From NCBI RefSeq assembly GCF_023283765.1, contig NZ_JAKILG010000042.1, positions 1 to 42,555 on the forward strand: DNA of 42,555 nucleotides, read 5' to 3'. Shown here one piece after another: positions 16,682 to 25,986 of the stretch. The notes beneath the pieces are model-generated. The model saw nothing but the letters and a program-made list of their open reading frames with translations. It did no database searches and was not told the origin of the DNA. Made by a program: the position numbers and the translations under genes. This DNA is from Shewanella profunda. GTDB lineage: Bacteria; Pseudomonadota; Gammaproteobacteria; Enterobacterales; Shewanellaceae. Within the stretch, counting starts at the first letter, position 1, and each line of letters opens with the position of its first letter.

Positions 16682-16709
16682 GAGTTGGCTTAGGAAAATG
16701 TGCTTTATC

Positions 16710-18479
16710 TTAAAGATTGTCTGCTACTGGTTCAGTTTGTTCAGAAACCAATGGAGCTTCTGCTAAGGCTTCACGCAGGGTTGGATAAAACTTAAGCACA
16801 CCTTCAATGGGTTGAACCTTCGCTTTTGCGAGTGTGCGGATGGGCTGAAATTGCAGATCGGCAACAATGAGTTTGGTATTGCTTTTCTTGCATTTTTCAA
16901 TCAATTTTGTCAACGCAGCTAAGCCTCCAGCATCCAGTATTGATACCCCATCAAGATACAATACAATCACTTGTTTATCTTGGGCTAGACTGGCTATTTC
17001 GGCAAAAATACGATCTGCAGCCGCAAAGAATAATGGTCCATTAATTTTGAGCACTGTCCAATCTGCGGGCAGAGGTTGATCGACATAGCGTTTGTTGCTA
17101 CTGATATCGTAGAGTCTTGTCATTTCTGCAATTTCCTTCATAAATAGCAGAGCCGCAAGAATAATCCCCACACTAATGGCGATAACCATATCGAAAATAA
17201 CCGTCAATGAAAAACAGCTCATAAAGACTAAGATATCGCTGGTGGGCGCGGTTTTAATTAAATGCACCGCTTTAGGGGCTTCGCTCATATTCCAAGCGAC
17301 GACAAGTAGTAATGCTGCCATAGCAGACATAGGTAAATAGGCTAATACCCCAGCTAGGGCAACTAAACCAATTAACACCACTATCGCGTGGATCATAGAT
17401 GCAATCGGGCTCTGAGCCCCTGCTTTAACGTTTGCAGCACTGCGAGCAATCGCAGCTGTGGCTGGGATCCCGCCAAAAAAGGGCGTGATAATATTACCTA
17501 TCCCTTGACCGAGTAATTCGCTGTTAGCGCTGTGACGTTTTCCGGTCATACCGTCGAGCACCACGGCGCAGAGTAAGGATTCAATGGCGCCTAACATGGC
17601 TATTGCAAAGGCTGCGGGTAATAGTGCTTGGAAGGTCGTGAGATTAAACTCAAAGGGTTGTCCATTGGCTCCGGCTTGTAACCAAGGCCATTCAAAACTG
17701 GGTAGTACGGGTGGGATCCCCATCCCTGTAGTGCCATCGGTTAATTGGTAGTGGAAACGTGTTCCAATGGTTTCTATGTCTGCTCCCATCGCATTGAGTG
17801 CTAAGGCGATTATGCTGCCGAGAGCAATTGCGGGCAGATGTGCAGGTACTGGAATTTTTAGTTTGGGCCAAAGCAGCATAGTCGCTAAGGTGATCGTTGC
17901 GACCAAGAAACTGGGTAAGTGCATTGTAGGAAGTGCTTGGCCAAGAGTAATAAGTTTTGAAAAATATTGCTCTGGCATGTGCTCTATAGGTAAGCCAAAA
18001 AAATCCTTGAGCTGTAAAGTGGCGATAACAACGCCAATCCCCGCCGTAAAACCTAAGGTCACTGATTCTGGGATGTATAAGATTAAGCGCCCAAGACGCA
18101 GCATAGCCATGGCTACTAATATCATGCCCGACATCACTGTGGCGACTAATAATCCGGCTAAGCCAAATTGTTGTGCTATTGGATAAAGCAAAACGACAAA
18201 GGCGGCGGTAGGCCCAGATACGCTATAGCGTGAGCCGCCCGACATCGCAATGATAAAACCACCCACAATGGCTGTATATAAACCGTATTGTGGTGCGACA
18301 CCGCTGGCAATCGCTAGGGCCATTGCCAAAGGTATGGCGATAATCCCCACTGTTAAACCGGCAAGTAGGTCTTGCCCAAATCGTTTTAGGGAGTATTTAT
18401 CTTTTACACAGGCTTCTGTGAGTGCGTGAGCAATTTTTAATGAAAACAAATGGGCAGAGTGTGACACGAGTGGGTCCAT
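16710..18479 (-). CDS. SulP family anion transporter with STAS domain
   Basis: This 589-residue inner-membrane protein belongs to the SulP/SLC26 family, which moves sulfate, bicarbonate or other anions, often with sodium or protons. The N-terminal part (about residues 30-430) has the 14-span SulP pattern, including AIPLAMALAIASGVAPQYGLY and SVSGPTAAFV, and NELLGQGIGNIITPFFGGIP in the second repeat. A STAS domain (about 450-570) follows, with the SILDAGGLAAL segment. Substrate cannot be read from sequence; the bicarbonate transporter BicA and sulfate carriers share these features. The ribosome site is weak. It is divergent from the vWA lipoprotein gene, with about 200 bp between start codons. 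Confidence 0.9.
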   Translation of the reverse strand: MDPLVSHSAHLFSLKIAHALTEACVKDKYSLKRFGQDLLAGLTVGIIAIPLAMALAIASGVAPQYGLYTAIVGGFIIAMSGGSRYSVSGPTAAFVVLLYPIAQQFGLAGLLVATVMSGMILVAMAMLRLGRLILYIPESVTLGFTAGIGVVIATLQLKDFFGLPIEHMPEQYFSKLITLGQALPTMHLPSFLVATITLATMLLWPKLKIPVPAHLPAIALGSIIALALNAMGADIETIGTRFHYQLTDGTTGMGIPPVLPSFEWPWLQAGANGQPFEFNLTTFQALLPAAFAIAMLGAIESLLCAVVLDGMTGKRHSANSELLGQGIGNIITPFFGGIPATAAIARSAANVKAGAQSPIASMIHAIVVLIGLVALAGVLAYLPMSAMAALLLVVAWNMSEAPKAVHLIKTAPTSDILVFMSCFSLTVIFDMVIAISVGIILAALLFMKEIAEMTRLYDISSNKRYVDQPLPADWTVLKINGPLFFAAADRIFAEIASLAQDKQVIVLYLDGVSILDAGGLAALTKLIEKCKKSNTKLIVADLQFQPIRTLAKAKVQPIEGVLKFYPTLREALAEAPLVSEQTEPVADNL

Positions 18480-18680
18480 AGCGCGGGTTGTTACAAGGCT
18501 CTATTTTAAAGGCCAGATACAGATTGCTGTGTGATCATGATTGCAAAATAAGCTTAAATTACTTTGTTTTGCATAAATAGTATGCTTGGAGCAAATTTGT
18601 GGGCATTGGGTGAGCGACATTTAACCCTTTTGGTTTGGTGCTGCGTTAATAGGGATAAGTTAATCGCAGAGGTTTTTACT

Positions 18681-20600
18681 ATGGAACATGTCCCAAATCA
18701 ACAGCAATGCTCACTTGCTAATCATTTTTCAACTGTGCCGCGTGCGCGTGGCTCTTTATGCCGTCAATCAGCAAGGAACCGAGTGTTTTTACTATCGAGT
18801 CTGACATTAGCAATCTTTTTCGGATTGAGTGGTTGCTCAGATAAGCAAAGTGATGGGGATAAATCCTTAGTCGTGCATTCTTTGACAGAGCGCGCGGAGA
18901 CTGTGAGGTTAGAGAGCGAACAGAGCAAAGCATTAGCGATACACAAATTGGAGCAAACCCATCGATTGGAGAATGTGCAATCCTCCGAACGCCTAATCGC
19001 TAAATCGTTGGCTGCGACGCAGAGATCTGCCAAAAATGTGGCTATCAATACCCATTTAGTCGCGGCACCCATCGCGAGCGATGCTTGGTATGGTATTAAT
19101 CAACCTGAGCGTAATAGGTTCGAGAAACGAATACAAAACGGCATTATGGTCGCGGGTGAAATCCCCGTTTCGACTTTTTCGATTGATGTTGATACAGGCA
19201 GTTATTCGACGCTGAGACGGATCATTAAAGAGGGCGATTTACCCGAAAAGGGCACGATACGTATCGAGGAGATGCTCAATTATTTTACCTATGATTACCC
19301 CTTGCCGAATAAAAATGCAGCGCCATTTCGTGTGACTACTGAACTTGCTCCCTCACCCTACAATGACGACATGATGCTGCTACGTATTGGGCTGAAGGGC
19401 TATGAATTGAATAAATCTGAACTCGGTGCGAGTAATTTAGTTTTTTTACTCGATGTCTCAGGATCAATGGCTTCAGCCGATAAACTGCCTCTGTTGCAAA
19501 CGGCACTGAAAATGCTTACCCAGCAATTAAGCGCTCAAGATAAAGTTTCTATAGTGGTTTATGCAGGCGCTGCAGGTGTGGTGCTTGATGGTGCTTCAGG
19601 TGATGATATTCAGGCGTTAACCTATGCATTAGAGCAATTAAGAGCGGGGGGCTCAACAAACGGAGGTCAAGGCATTATCCAAGCTTATCAGTTAGCACAA
19701 AAACATTTTATCCAAGGTGGAATTAATCGCGTTATTCTCGCGACTGATGGTGATTTCAATGTCGGCGTAACCGATTTTGACCAGTTGATAAGTTTAATTG
19801 AAAAAGAAAAACAGCGAGGGATTGGCCTTACAACCCTAGGTTTTGGGATGGGCAATTATAACGACCAACTTATGGAGCAGTTAGCCGATAAAGGCAATGG
19901 GCATTACGCTTATATTGATACGCTTAATGAAGCACGAAAAGTGCTGGTAGATGAGTTAAGTTCGACCTTACTGACCATCGCTAAGGATGTGAAGATACAA
20001 ATAGAATTTAATCCTGCTTTAGTCTCCGAATATCGCTTAATCGGCTATGAAAACCGCATGTTAGCCCGCGAGGACTTTAACAATGATAAAGTGGATGCCG
20101 GGGAAATTGGTGCCGGCCATACTGTGACTGCATTGTATGAATTGCGCTATGTTGAAACGGGGGGAATGGCTAATGATAAGTTGCGATACGGCTATAATCC
20201 TCAAACGGGACAAGAGAAATATAGCCGCGAAGAAATTGCCTTTTTGAAACTACGCTACCAATTACCCAATGAGAATAAGAGCCAACTGCTCACCTACCCA
20301 ATACGAATCGACCAAAATGTGAAGCATTTAAATCAGACTAGTGATGACTTTCGTTTTGCGGCTGCAGTCGCTGGGTTTGGGCAATTATTGAATCATAGTC
20401 ACTATTTACATCAATTTGATTATACTAAGCTAAGTACGTTGACTCATTCTGCTCTGGGAGATGATACCTTCGGTTATCGGCATGAATTTATGCAACTAGT
20501 GGATACCGCAGCAGTGCTTGCACAATCTAACGCCGCAGCGATAAACCAATCAATTGCACACGGCGATAAACCTTTTCCCCCAGAGGATAAACTCCATTAA
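18681..20600 (+). CDS. von Willebrand factor A lipoprotein (YfbK-like)
   Basis: This 639-residue protein resembles YfbK-type von Willebrand A proteins. A late signal peptide (basic N-terminus, hydrophobic residues 35-50) ends in the lipobox LSGC with Cys52. An alpha-helical region (about 55-120) is followed by the N-terminal family domain (about 130-240, GEIPVSTFSIDVDTGSYS), a vWA domain (about 250-425) with an intact MIDAS motif DVSGS (258-262) and TDGD (Asp356), and a C-terminal beta-rich domain (about 440-610). The vWA fold binds metal and a protein partner; function in the envelope is unknown. I chose the ATG at 18681, with AGAGG 8 bases upstream; a start at 18564 would add 39 residues before the signal. 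An ECF sigma factor follows 86 bp later. Confidence 0.85.
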   Translation: MEHVPNQQQCSLANHFSTVPRARGSLCRQSARNRVFLLSSLTLAIFFGLSGCSDKQSDGDKSLVVHSLTERAETVRLESEQSKALAIHKLEQTHRLENVQSSERLIAKSLAATQRSAKNVAINTHLVAAPIASDAWYGINQPERNRFEKRIQNGIMVAGEIPVSTFSIDVDTGSYSTLRRIIKEGDLPEKGTIRIEEMLNYFTYDYPLPNKNAAPFRVTTELAPSPYNDDMMLLRIGLKGYELNKSELGASNLVFLLDVSGSMASADKLPLLQTALKMLTQQLSAQDKVSIVVYAGAAGVVLDGASGDDIQALTYALEQLRAGGSTNGGQGIIQAYQLAQKHFIQGGINRVILATDGDFNVGVTDFDQLISLIEKEKQRGIGLTTLGFGMGNYNDQLMEQLADKGNGHYAYIDTLNEARKVLVDELSSTLLTIAKDVKIQIEFNPALVSEYRLIGYENRMLAREDFNNDKVDAGEIGAGHTVTALYELRYVETGGMANDKLRYGYNPQTGQEKYSREEIAFLKLRYQLPNENKSQLLTYPIRIDQNVKHLNQTSDDFRFAAAVAGFGQLLNHSHYLHQFDYTKLSTLTHSALGDDTFGYRHEFMQLVDTAAVLAQSNAAAINQSIAHGDKPFPPEDKLH

Positions 20601-20686
20601 AGGTCGATGATGGGTAAACCTTTAAAGGCGATGAAAAGGATTGAATAAATCAGTGTAGGGTTAAGCCAAATGATGAGGGAGCAATA

Positions 20687-21292
20687 GTGGCGCTAGCGAT
20701 ACCGCAAATACATGTCCATGAGCATAGCGATGAACAACTGATGCAACGCTATGCAAAAGGAGACAGTCAGGCATTTGAGCAGCTATACCTTAAACATAAG
20801 GGCGCACTTTATCGTTACTTTGTGCGCCAGTTGGGGGATAAGCAACTGGCTGAGGATTTATACCAAGAGACTTGGGGGCGGGTTATCCGTGCCGCAGTAA
20901 ATTATCAAGCCAGTGCTAAATTCAGTACTTGGCTTTACCGCATTGCACATAACCTACTTATTGACCACGTTCGAGCTGTCAAGCCTGTCGATTTTATCGC
21001 AAATGATACCGATGTGACTGGCTTAGATACTTTTGAGGGATGTGATCAAGATAAACCTGATATCCACTGGCAAGAAACCCAAAAGAGTTTGTTACTTAAA
21101 ACCTGTATTTCACTATTGCCCCAAGTACAGAAAGAAGCATTTATCCTTAACATTGAAATGGGATTTACCGCGGCAGTGATAAGCGATATCGCAGGGGTAA
21201 CCCTTGAAGCAACAAAAAGTCGAATTCGCTATGCCTATCAGAGCTTAAAAGAGTGCGTAAATGCGAAATGGCAGGAGAAGGGCCATGAGTAA
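20687..21292 (+). CDS. ECF RNA polymerase sigma factor
   Basis: This 201-residue protein directs RNA polymerase to alternative promoters. Region 2 (about residues 10-95) contains DEQLMQRYAKGDSQAF, the core-binding DLYQETWGRVI and the promoter-melting FSTWLYRIAHNLLIDHVR segment. Region 4 (about 135-195) has LPQVQKEAFIL and a helix-turn-helix TAAVISDIAGVTLEATKSRIRYA. The order and length are those of the ECF (RpoE-like) group. It starts at GTG with GAGGGAG 6 bases upstream. It overlaps the next gene by 8 bases, the arrangement typical for a sigma factor and its membrane regulator. I see no clear self-regulated promoter ahead of it. Confidence 0.9.
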   Translation: MALAIPQIHVHEHSDEQLMQRYAKGDSQAFEQLYLKHKGALYRYFVRQLGDKQLAEDLYQETWGRVIRAAVNYQASAKFSTWLYRIAHNLLIDHVRAVKPVDFIANDTDVTGLDTFEGCDQDKPDIHWQETQKSLLLKTCISLLPQVQKEAFILNIEMGFTAAVISDIAGVTLEATKSRIRYAYQSLKECVNAKWQEKGHE

Positions 21293-22028
21293 TACCACAG
21301 TAAATACCGAAGATACTGAAGCACAAAAACAAGTCTTTACTTGGTATCACCAGCAAACTTTAGAAATGCCATCCGCAAAGTTAGATCAAGATATTCTAAC
21401 GCTTTCACAGACTCATCTTGTTGATATGAATATTACTAGGCTAAAACCTGTGATAACACCCTTTTGGCGACGTTTCCCATTAGCCCTATCTAGTGCGGCA
21501 TCGTTAGTCATTGTGGTTGGCGTGGTCATCTTAAATCGCCCACAAGTTGATGATGTAGTCATTACTCCTCAGGAGCTGAGTAGGAGTGCGCCAGTACCTC
21601 AAACGATGGAGCCTATGGTTGCGGCAAAGATGAAGGCCGGGCAAAGCGAGCAAGCGGAACGCCGCTCAGTCGAAGCCATCCAAGCGAGATCACGTCTGTC
21701 CGCTCAAACCACCGCAGGGTCCATTGAACGAGAAGTCACTGCCATGGCGGCTGTAAGCCCTGCATTGCCCCAAAATGACTCAGATTCAGCGCCTATTGGC
21801 GGAAATGTCGAAGATAAAGAACCTTTAGCTAAGTCACTACAAAGATTAAAAGTATTCATTGAAACAAGAGAAAACGAACAAGCATTAGCGCTAGAGAAAA
21901 TGCTGCTGGAGAAGCATCCAGAGTTAGCTATGACGGAGGAGATTAATAACCCGAAAGATGAATTATCTCATACACTTCGTGCAGAATTTAAGATGCTACA
22001 ACAACAGTTACATCAAGCCGTTAAGTAA
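21285..22028 (+). CDS. Single-pass membrane protein, possible anti-sigma factor
   Basis: This 247-residue protein has a soluble N-terminal part (about residues 1-60), one transmembrane helix (about 63-84) and a long polar, Ala/Gln/Glu-rich periplasmic part with helical ends (about 170-247). This topology and the 8-base overlap with the ECF sigma gene suggest an anti-sigma factor, but it has no cysteine anywhere and so lacks the HxxxCxxC zinc motif of many such proteins. I find no known domain name. The ATG at 21285 has GGAGAAGG just upstream; an in-frame start at 21261 would lie further inside the sigma gene. Confidence 0.7.
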   Translation: MSNTTVNTEDTEAQKQVFTWYHQQTLEMPSAKLDQDILTLSQTHLVDMNITRLKPVITPFWRRFPLALSSAASLVIVVGVVILNRPQVDDVVITPQELSRSAPVPQTMEPMVAAKMKAGQSEQAERRSVEAIQARSRLSAQTTAGSIEREVTAMAAVSPALPQNDSDSAPIGGNVEDKEPLAKSLQRLKVFIETRENEQALALEKMLLEKHPELAMTEEINNPKDELSHTLRAEFKMLQQQLHQAVK

Positions 22029-22249
22029 TACTGTCGTGATTTCACTGGATGATGTTGGAGGATGCTCCGATTTATAAAACCTAATGTAATGAAAGGATGT
22101 TAATCTTGCTGGAGTGGCAGTCTTTTATTCTATGGCATGTGATTTACTTGATCGCCGTCATAAAGTGAACAGGATTTAGCCTGCTATATTGGAGTTCGCA
22201 CTATGACTTGACTAGTATTAATAGTCATGGCCTAAATTCAGGAGGCAAT
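22029..22249. other. Non-coding gap before the hemerythrin gene
   Basis: This stretch of about 220 bp has no convincing gene. It contains a TATATT box near 22180 that could be a promoter -10 for the hemerythrin gene and an imperfect inverted repeat around ATGACT/AGTCAT (22203-22228), plus a small GGAG/CTCC hairpin near 22060. No terminator with a T tract follows the sigma/membrane-protein pair. Confidence 0.4.
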
Positions 22250-22786
22250 ATGCTCAAAAGACTTATGCATGATCATAAACATATCGCAGTTTTATTGAAT
22301 GTCTTGAAAAACAAGCAGATGAAGTTATTTGAGGGCGAAGCGATTAATTTCAGTGTGGTAAGAGACATCGTTGAGTATATGCAAGAATATGCTGAGCGCA
22401 GCCATCATCCGGTTGAAGACATTATTTACGCCTACTATTTAGCACATAAGGCCAATGACGATATTGATAAACTGAGCGGTGAACATGAAACCGTGATCCA
22501 AGCTTCCGCGACGTTGATGAATACTTTAAATTTGATCCTGAGTGACATCGTTGTTGCTAGAGAAAAATTAATTGCAGATTTTGCTGAGTATGTTGAATTA
22601 CAAGAGCGGCATATGGAGATGGAAGAGCGGGAGATATTTCCGCTTTTGGCTAAAAGCTTAACGGAAGAGGACTGGTTGGCGATAGAAAAGCAATGCCGAC
22701 AATCCCTCATCGATGACCCACTGTTTTTGGACAGAGAGCAACAGGCATTTGATGAGCTACGAGCTTATCTTACCGAGTTTGAATAA
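22250..22786 (+). CDS. Hemerythrin-like (HHE domain) protein
   Basis: This 178-residue cytoplasmic protein belongs to the hemerythrin/HHE cation-binding group, four-helix bundles that hold a non-heme di-iron site. Iron-ligand segments are visible in order: MHDHKHIA, SHHPVEDII, GEHETV and ERHMEMEEREIFP. Such proteins bind oxygen or nitric oxide or take part in iron and stress handling; which one applies here cannot be told from sequence. The ATG at 22250 has a perfect AGGAGG site 5 bases upstream; an in-frame start at 22208 is less likely. It is followed by a perfect terminator shared with the converging DUF3545 gene. Confidence 0.88.
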   Translation: MLKRLMHDHKHIAVLLNVLKNKQMKLFEGEAINFSVVRDIVEYMQEYAERSHHPVEDIIYAYYLAHKANDDIDKLSGEHETVIQASATLMNTLNLILSDIVVAREKLIADFAEYVELQERHMEMEEREIFPLLAKSLTEEDWLAIEKQCRQSLIDDPLFLDREQQAFDELRAYLTEFE

Positions 22787-22804
22787 CGCTTATGTCTGTG
22801 ACAT

Positions 22805-22831
22805 AAAAAAAGCGCTCAAGGCGCTTTTTTT
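22805..22831. terminator. Bidirectional terminator between hemerythrin and DUF3545 genes
   Basis: An 11-bp stem (A7-GCGC / GCGC-T7) with loop TCAAG is symmetrical and gives a T run on both strands. It lies between two converging genes and probably ends both. Confidence 0.9.
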
Positions 22832-22867
22832 ATGTTCGGTTATGTTTAAGCATTATCAAACATAAGG

Positions 22868-23053
22868 TTACAACTGGATTGAATCAATATCGTAGTCAAA
22901 GTTATTATCAATTTCTTGGAGTTCTTTAAGTAAACGATGTTTATCCTTTAACGCTTCAATCTCTCGCCATTTACGCTTCTTGTTGGAGCCTCGCGAGCGA
23001 TCGGGTCTTTCAACGACTTCATCTAGCGCACAACCATAATCTAAACGATCCAT
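22868..23053 (-). CDS. DUF3545 family protein
   Basis: This 61-residue protein is charged and mostly helical. It matches the DUF3545 family of Shewanella and Vibrio relatives, with a basic RGSNKKRKWREIE centre followed by a helical, acidic C-terminus. Function is unknown; the basic patch could bind nucleic acid or a partner. An excellent ribosome site (AGGAGG, 6 bases before the ATG) supports real translation. Confidence 0.85.
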   Translation of the reverse strand: MDRLDYGCALDEVVERPDRSRGSNKKRKWREIEALKDKHRLLKELQEIDNNFDYDIDSIQL

Positions 23054-23236
23054 GGTAACCTCCTGTTGTTGTATGTTTTGTCAGCGATTAAATAACATAT
23101 TTTCAAAACAGGGTGCAAGAATTATGTTTCATTTGTGTTAACTTGAAATGAAGTTTGGATGATATATCCTGGATATTGAGTACGGATGTTGTAGATTGAG
23201 TTGAACATAAATCGTATATAAATAAAGACATACAAT

Positions 23237-23263
23237 AAAAAAGCCAGCTATTGCTGGCTTTTT
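23237..23263 (-). terminator. Terminator of tal-pgi
   Basis: An 11-bp perfect stem (AAAAAGCCAGC / GCTGGCTTTTT) with loop TATT is followed by a T run on the minus strand. It lies just after the pgi stop codon. The stem resembles the rrn terminator at 60-87. Confidence 0.88.
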
Positions 23264-23269
23264 GTTCAA

Positions 23270-24907
23270 TTAAATAGCACCTTGCCGATACAGGTTAATA
23301 AGGCCATTGCTCGAAGCGTCTAAGGCGCTGGAATCTTGTTCCGCACTGATCCTTGCTAGCACATCGTTACCTAGATTTTTACCCAACTCGACTCCCCATT
23401 GATCGAAGGAGTTGATATCCCATATTGCGCCTTGGACAAAGGTTCTGTGTTCATACAGCGCAATTAGCGCACCTAAGGTTTCCGGCGTTAGCTTATTCAT
23501 CAATAGGGTATTGCTTGGTTTGTTTCCTGGCATCACTTTATGTTTTGCAATCAGCTGCTTTTCTTCATCGGTTAATGAACTATTCACCAATTCAGCTAAC
23601 GCTTCCTCGAAGGTTCTACCTTGCATAAGCGCTTGGGTTTGTCCAAAGCAGTTTGATGCTAATTGATCATGGTGTACACCAATGGGGTTATGGCTTTGCA
23701 GCGGCATAATAAAATCGGCAGGGATCAATGCCGTGCCTTGATGAATGAGTTGGTGGTAAGCATGTTGACCATTAGTGCCTTCACCTCCCCAAATCACTGG
23801 ACCTGTACTGTAATCAACGTCAGTTCCATCGAGTGTTACTGACTTGCCGTTACTTTCCATGTCGAGTTGTTGAAAGTAGGCTGGTAGACCACGTAGATAG
23901 TGATCGTATGTTAATACCACATGGGACTGGGCATTAAAGAAATTACCATACCATAGAGACAGTAATCCCATGATAATCGGCATATTTTCTGCTAATGGTG
24001 CATTGGCAAAATGCTCATCCATTTGATGAGCACCATTGAGTAGGGCTCTGAAATTATCCATGCCGATCAATAGTGCAATAGGCAGACCTATGGCAGACCA
24101 AAGCGAGTAACGGCCACCAACCCAGTCCCACATTGGGAAGATGTTATCGGTATCAATGCCAAATTCAGTTGCCTTAGTCACGTTTGAAGTTACTGCGACA
24201 AAATGCTTTGCAACATCGGATTGTAAGCCGCCTTTAGCTAAAAACCATGCCTTAGCTGTTAAGGTATTGGTTAGTGTTTCTTGGGTACCAAAGGACTTAG
24301 AAGACATGATAAACAGTGTGGTTTCAGGATCGAGCAACTTCAGTTTTTCACTGATAGAAGTGCCATCAACGTTTGCCACAAAATGACAATTTAAGCCTTG
24401 GTTCCAGTATGGGCGTAGCGCTTGGGAAACAACTTTAGGTCCAAGGAAAGAGCCACCAATACCAATACTCACGATATCGGTTATAGCTTTGCCGGTATAT
24501 CCTTTCCATTGTCCAGAAGTAATCGTTTCAACAAACTCTTGCATTTTATCCAAGGTTTGCTGAACTTCAGGAACGATATCTTGGCCCTCAGCAATAATCG
24601 ACTGACTAGCGTTGCTGCGTAGCGCGGTATGCAAGACAGCGCGCTTTTCAGTGGTATTTATCATCTCACCAGCAAACATCGCCTTAATCTTGGCTTCGAG
24701 TTTACGGTCGTTGGCTAAGGTAAATAACAGTTCGAGTGTTTCGGCCGTTGCTCTATTTTTTGAGTAATCTAGAAATAAACCACAAGCTGATAGCGACATA
24801 TTTTTGAAACGTGCTGCATCAGTTGCAAATAATTCCCGCATATGGGGGAGGTTTTTTCTGTGTGCTGATAAAGCTTGCCAGGTTGAGCTTTGGGTCAAGA
24901 GTGTCAT
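23270..24907 (-). CDS. pgi: Glucose-6-phosphate isomerase
   Basis: This cytoplasmic enzyme interconverts glucose 6-phosphate and fructose 6-phosphate. The 545-residue length is right for the bacterial family. Visible are the sugar-phosphate-binding IGIGGSFLGPKVV, the KSFGTQET loop, the VGGRYSLWSAIGLP signature, the catalytic-glutamate segment MESNGKSV, and the C-terminal FDQWGVELGK motif. It is 20 bases downstream of tal, so the two form an operon linking the pentose-phosphate pathway to hexose phosphates. GGAG lies 8 bases before the ATG. Confidence 0.97.
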   Translation of the reverse strand: MTLLTQSSTWQALSAHRKNLPHMRELFATDAARFKNMSLSACGLFLDYSKNRATAETLELLFTLANDRKLEAKIKAMFAGEMINTTEKRAVLHTALRSNASQSIIAEGQDIVPEVQQTLDKMQEFVETITSGQWKGYTGKAITDIVSIGIGGSFLGPKVVSQALRPYWNQGLNCHFVANVDGTSISEKLKLLDPETTLFIMSSKSFGTQETLTNTLTAKAWFLAKGGLQSDVAKHFVAVTSNVTKATEFGIDTDNIFPMWDWVGGRYSLWSAIGLPIALLIGMDNFRALLNGAHQMDEHFANAPLAENMPIIMGLLSLWYGNFFNAQSHVVLTYDHYLRGLPAYFQQLDMESNGKSVTLDGTDVDYSTGPVIWGGEGTNGQHAYHQLIHQGTALIPADFIMPLQSHNPIGVHHDQLASNCFGQTQALMQGRTFEEALAELVNSSLTDEEKQLIAKHKVMPGNKPSNTLLMNKLTPETLGALIALYEHRTFVQGAIWDINSFDQWGVELGKNLGNDVLARISAEQDSSALDASSNGLINLYRQGAI

Positions 24908-24927
24908 CGAATCGTCTCCGAAGAAGC

Positions 24928-25884
24928 TTAGTTTGCGAGTTTTGCCTTGAGCATGACTTCAAGTTTGCCTTGGTCGATGGCGAAATTACGTATGCCTTCC
25001 GCTAACTTTTCAACAGCCATTGGATCTTGGTTGAAGTCCCAACGGAATTGCGCTTCAGTCTGTGGTGTCTCTGCTGCAACAGTAGTTGTAGCAGGTAGGA
25101 GTTTAGCTTGAATTTGCTCTTGAGAATTGGCTAACTCTTCTAGGAGTGAAGGGCCGATAGTTAGGCGGTCACAACCTGCTAGCTCAATGATTTCACCTAT
25201 ATTACGGAAGCTTGCACCCATCACCACTGTGTTATAACCATGTTGTTTGTAGTAGTTGTAAATTTCAGTGACAGAAACAACACCTGGATCATTGGCAGCA
25301 TCATAATCCTTACCTGTGTCTTTTTTGTACCAATCTAGAATGCGGCCAACGAAGGGGGAAATTAGATACACACCAGCCTCAGCACAAGCACGAGCCTGAG
25401 CAAAACTGAATAATAATGTTAGGTTACAATTAATCCCTTCTTGCTCTAATTCTTTGGCGGCACAAATGCCTTCCCAGGTAGACGCTAATTTGATCAAAAT
25501 GCGAGATTTATCAATCCCAGCCTCTTGGTACAGACGCACCAACTTATGCGCTTTAGCAATTGATTTTTCTTTATCGAATGAGAGTCGAGCATCTACCTCT
25601 GTCGAAATACGGCCTGGAACGAGTTTCAGGATTTCAACGCCAATATTGACCGCTAGCTTGTCACTAGCGTCATCAATTTGCTGCTCAAGTTCAGTACTCT
25701 GTGTCTTTGCCCAAGCAATGGCATTATCAATTAAAGAACTATATTCAGGGATTTGAGCGGCTTTCAAGATGAGAGATGGATTAGTGGTCGCATCTTCAGG
25801 TTGGTAGCGTTTAATTGCTTCTATATCGCCGGTATCGGCAACAATAGTAGTGTATGACTTGAGTTGCTCTAATGTATTGGCCAT
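24928..25884 (-). CDS. tal: Transaldolase
   Basis: This cytoplasmic enzyme moves a three-carbon unit between sugar phosphates in the non-oxidative pentose-phosphate pathway. It is a class I transaldolase of E. coli TalB type, 318 residues. DATTNPSLI lies near the N-terminus, the Schiff-base lysine is in ILIKLASTWEG (about residue 132), and CNLTLLFSFAQA follows. I chose the ATG at 25884 (MANTLEQL), 8 bases after AAGGA; the ATG three codons earlier sits directly against that site. A HexR box lies about 95 bp upstream. It is the first gene of tal-pgi. Confidence 0.97.
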   Translation of the reverse strand: MANTLEQLKSYTTIVADTGDIEAIKRYQPEDATTNPSLILKAAQIPEYSSLIDNAIAWAKTQSTELEQQIDDASDKLAVNIGVEILKLVPGRISTEVDARLSFDKEKSIAKAHKLVRLYQEAGIDKSRILIKLASTWEGICAAKELEQEGINCNLTLLFSFAQARACAEAGVYLISPFVGRILDWYKKDTGKDYDAANDPGVVSVTEIYNYYKQHGYNTVVMGASFRNIGEIIELAGCDRLTIGPSLLEELANSQEQIQAKLLPATTTVAAETPQTEAQFRWDFNQDPMAVEKLAEGIRNFAIDQGKLEVMLKAKLAN

Positions 25885-25971
25885 GAAAAACATCCTTCTC
25901 AGGTAGCTGTTTAAACTCGGAATTCACTGATGACTATTAGAAGCGATTTTGCTAACTTTTCCAACCTTGAA

Positions 25972-25986
25972 TGTAAAAAAATTACA
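25972..25986. promoter_or_regulatory. HexR-type operator upstream of tal-pgi
   Basis: TGTAAAAAAATTACA is a 15-bp palindrome (TGTAA / TTACA) that matches the HexR motif described for Shewanella (about TGTAATnnnATTACA). HexR is a sugar-phosphate-responsive regulator of central carbon genes whose ligand is 2-keto-3-deoxy-6-phosphogluconate. The centre lies about 95 bp before the tal ATG. Confidence 0.65.

Noticed and set aside
16440..16700. PurR operator upstream of purE
   Set aside because: GCGCAGAAATAGCGTTTT-like bases are too far from the ACGCAAACGTTTGCGT consensus to support a call.
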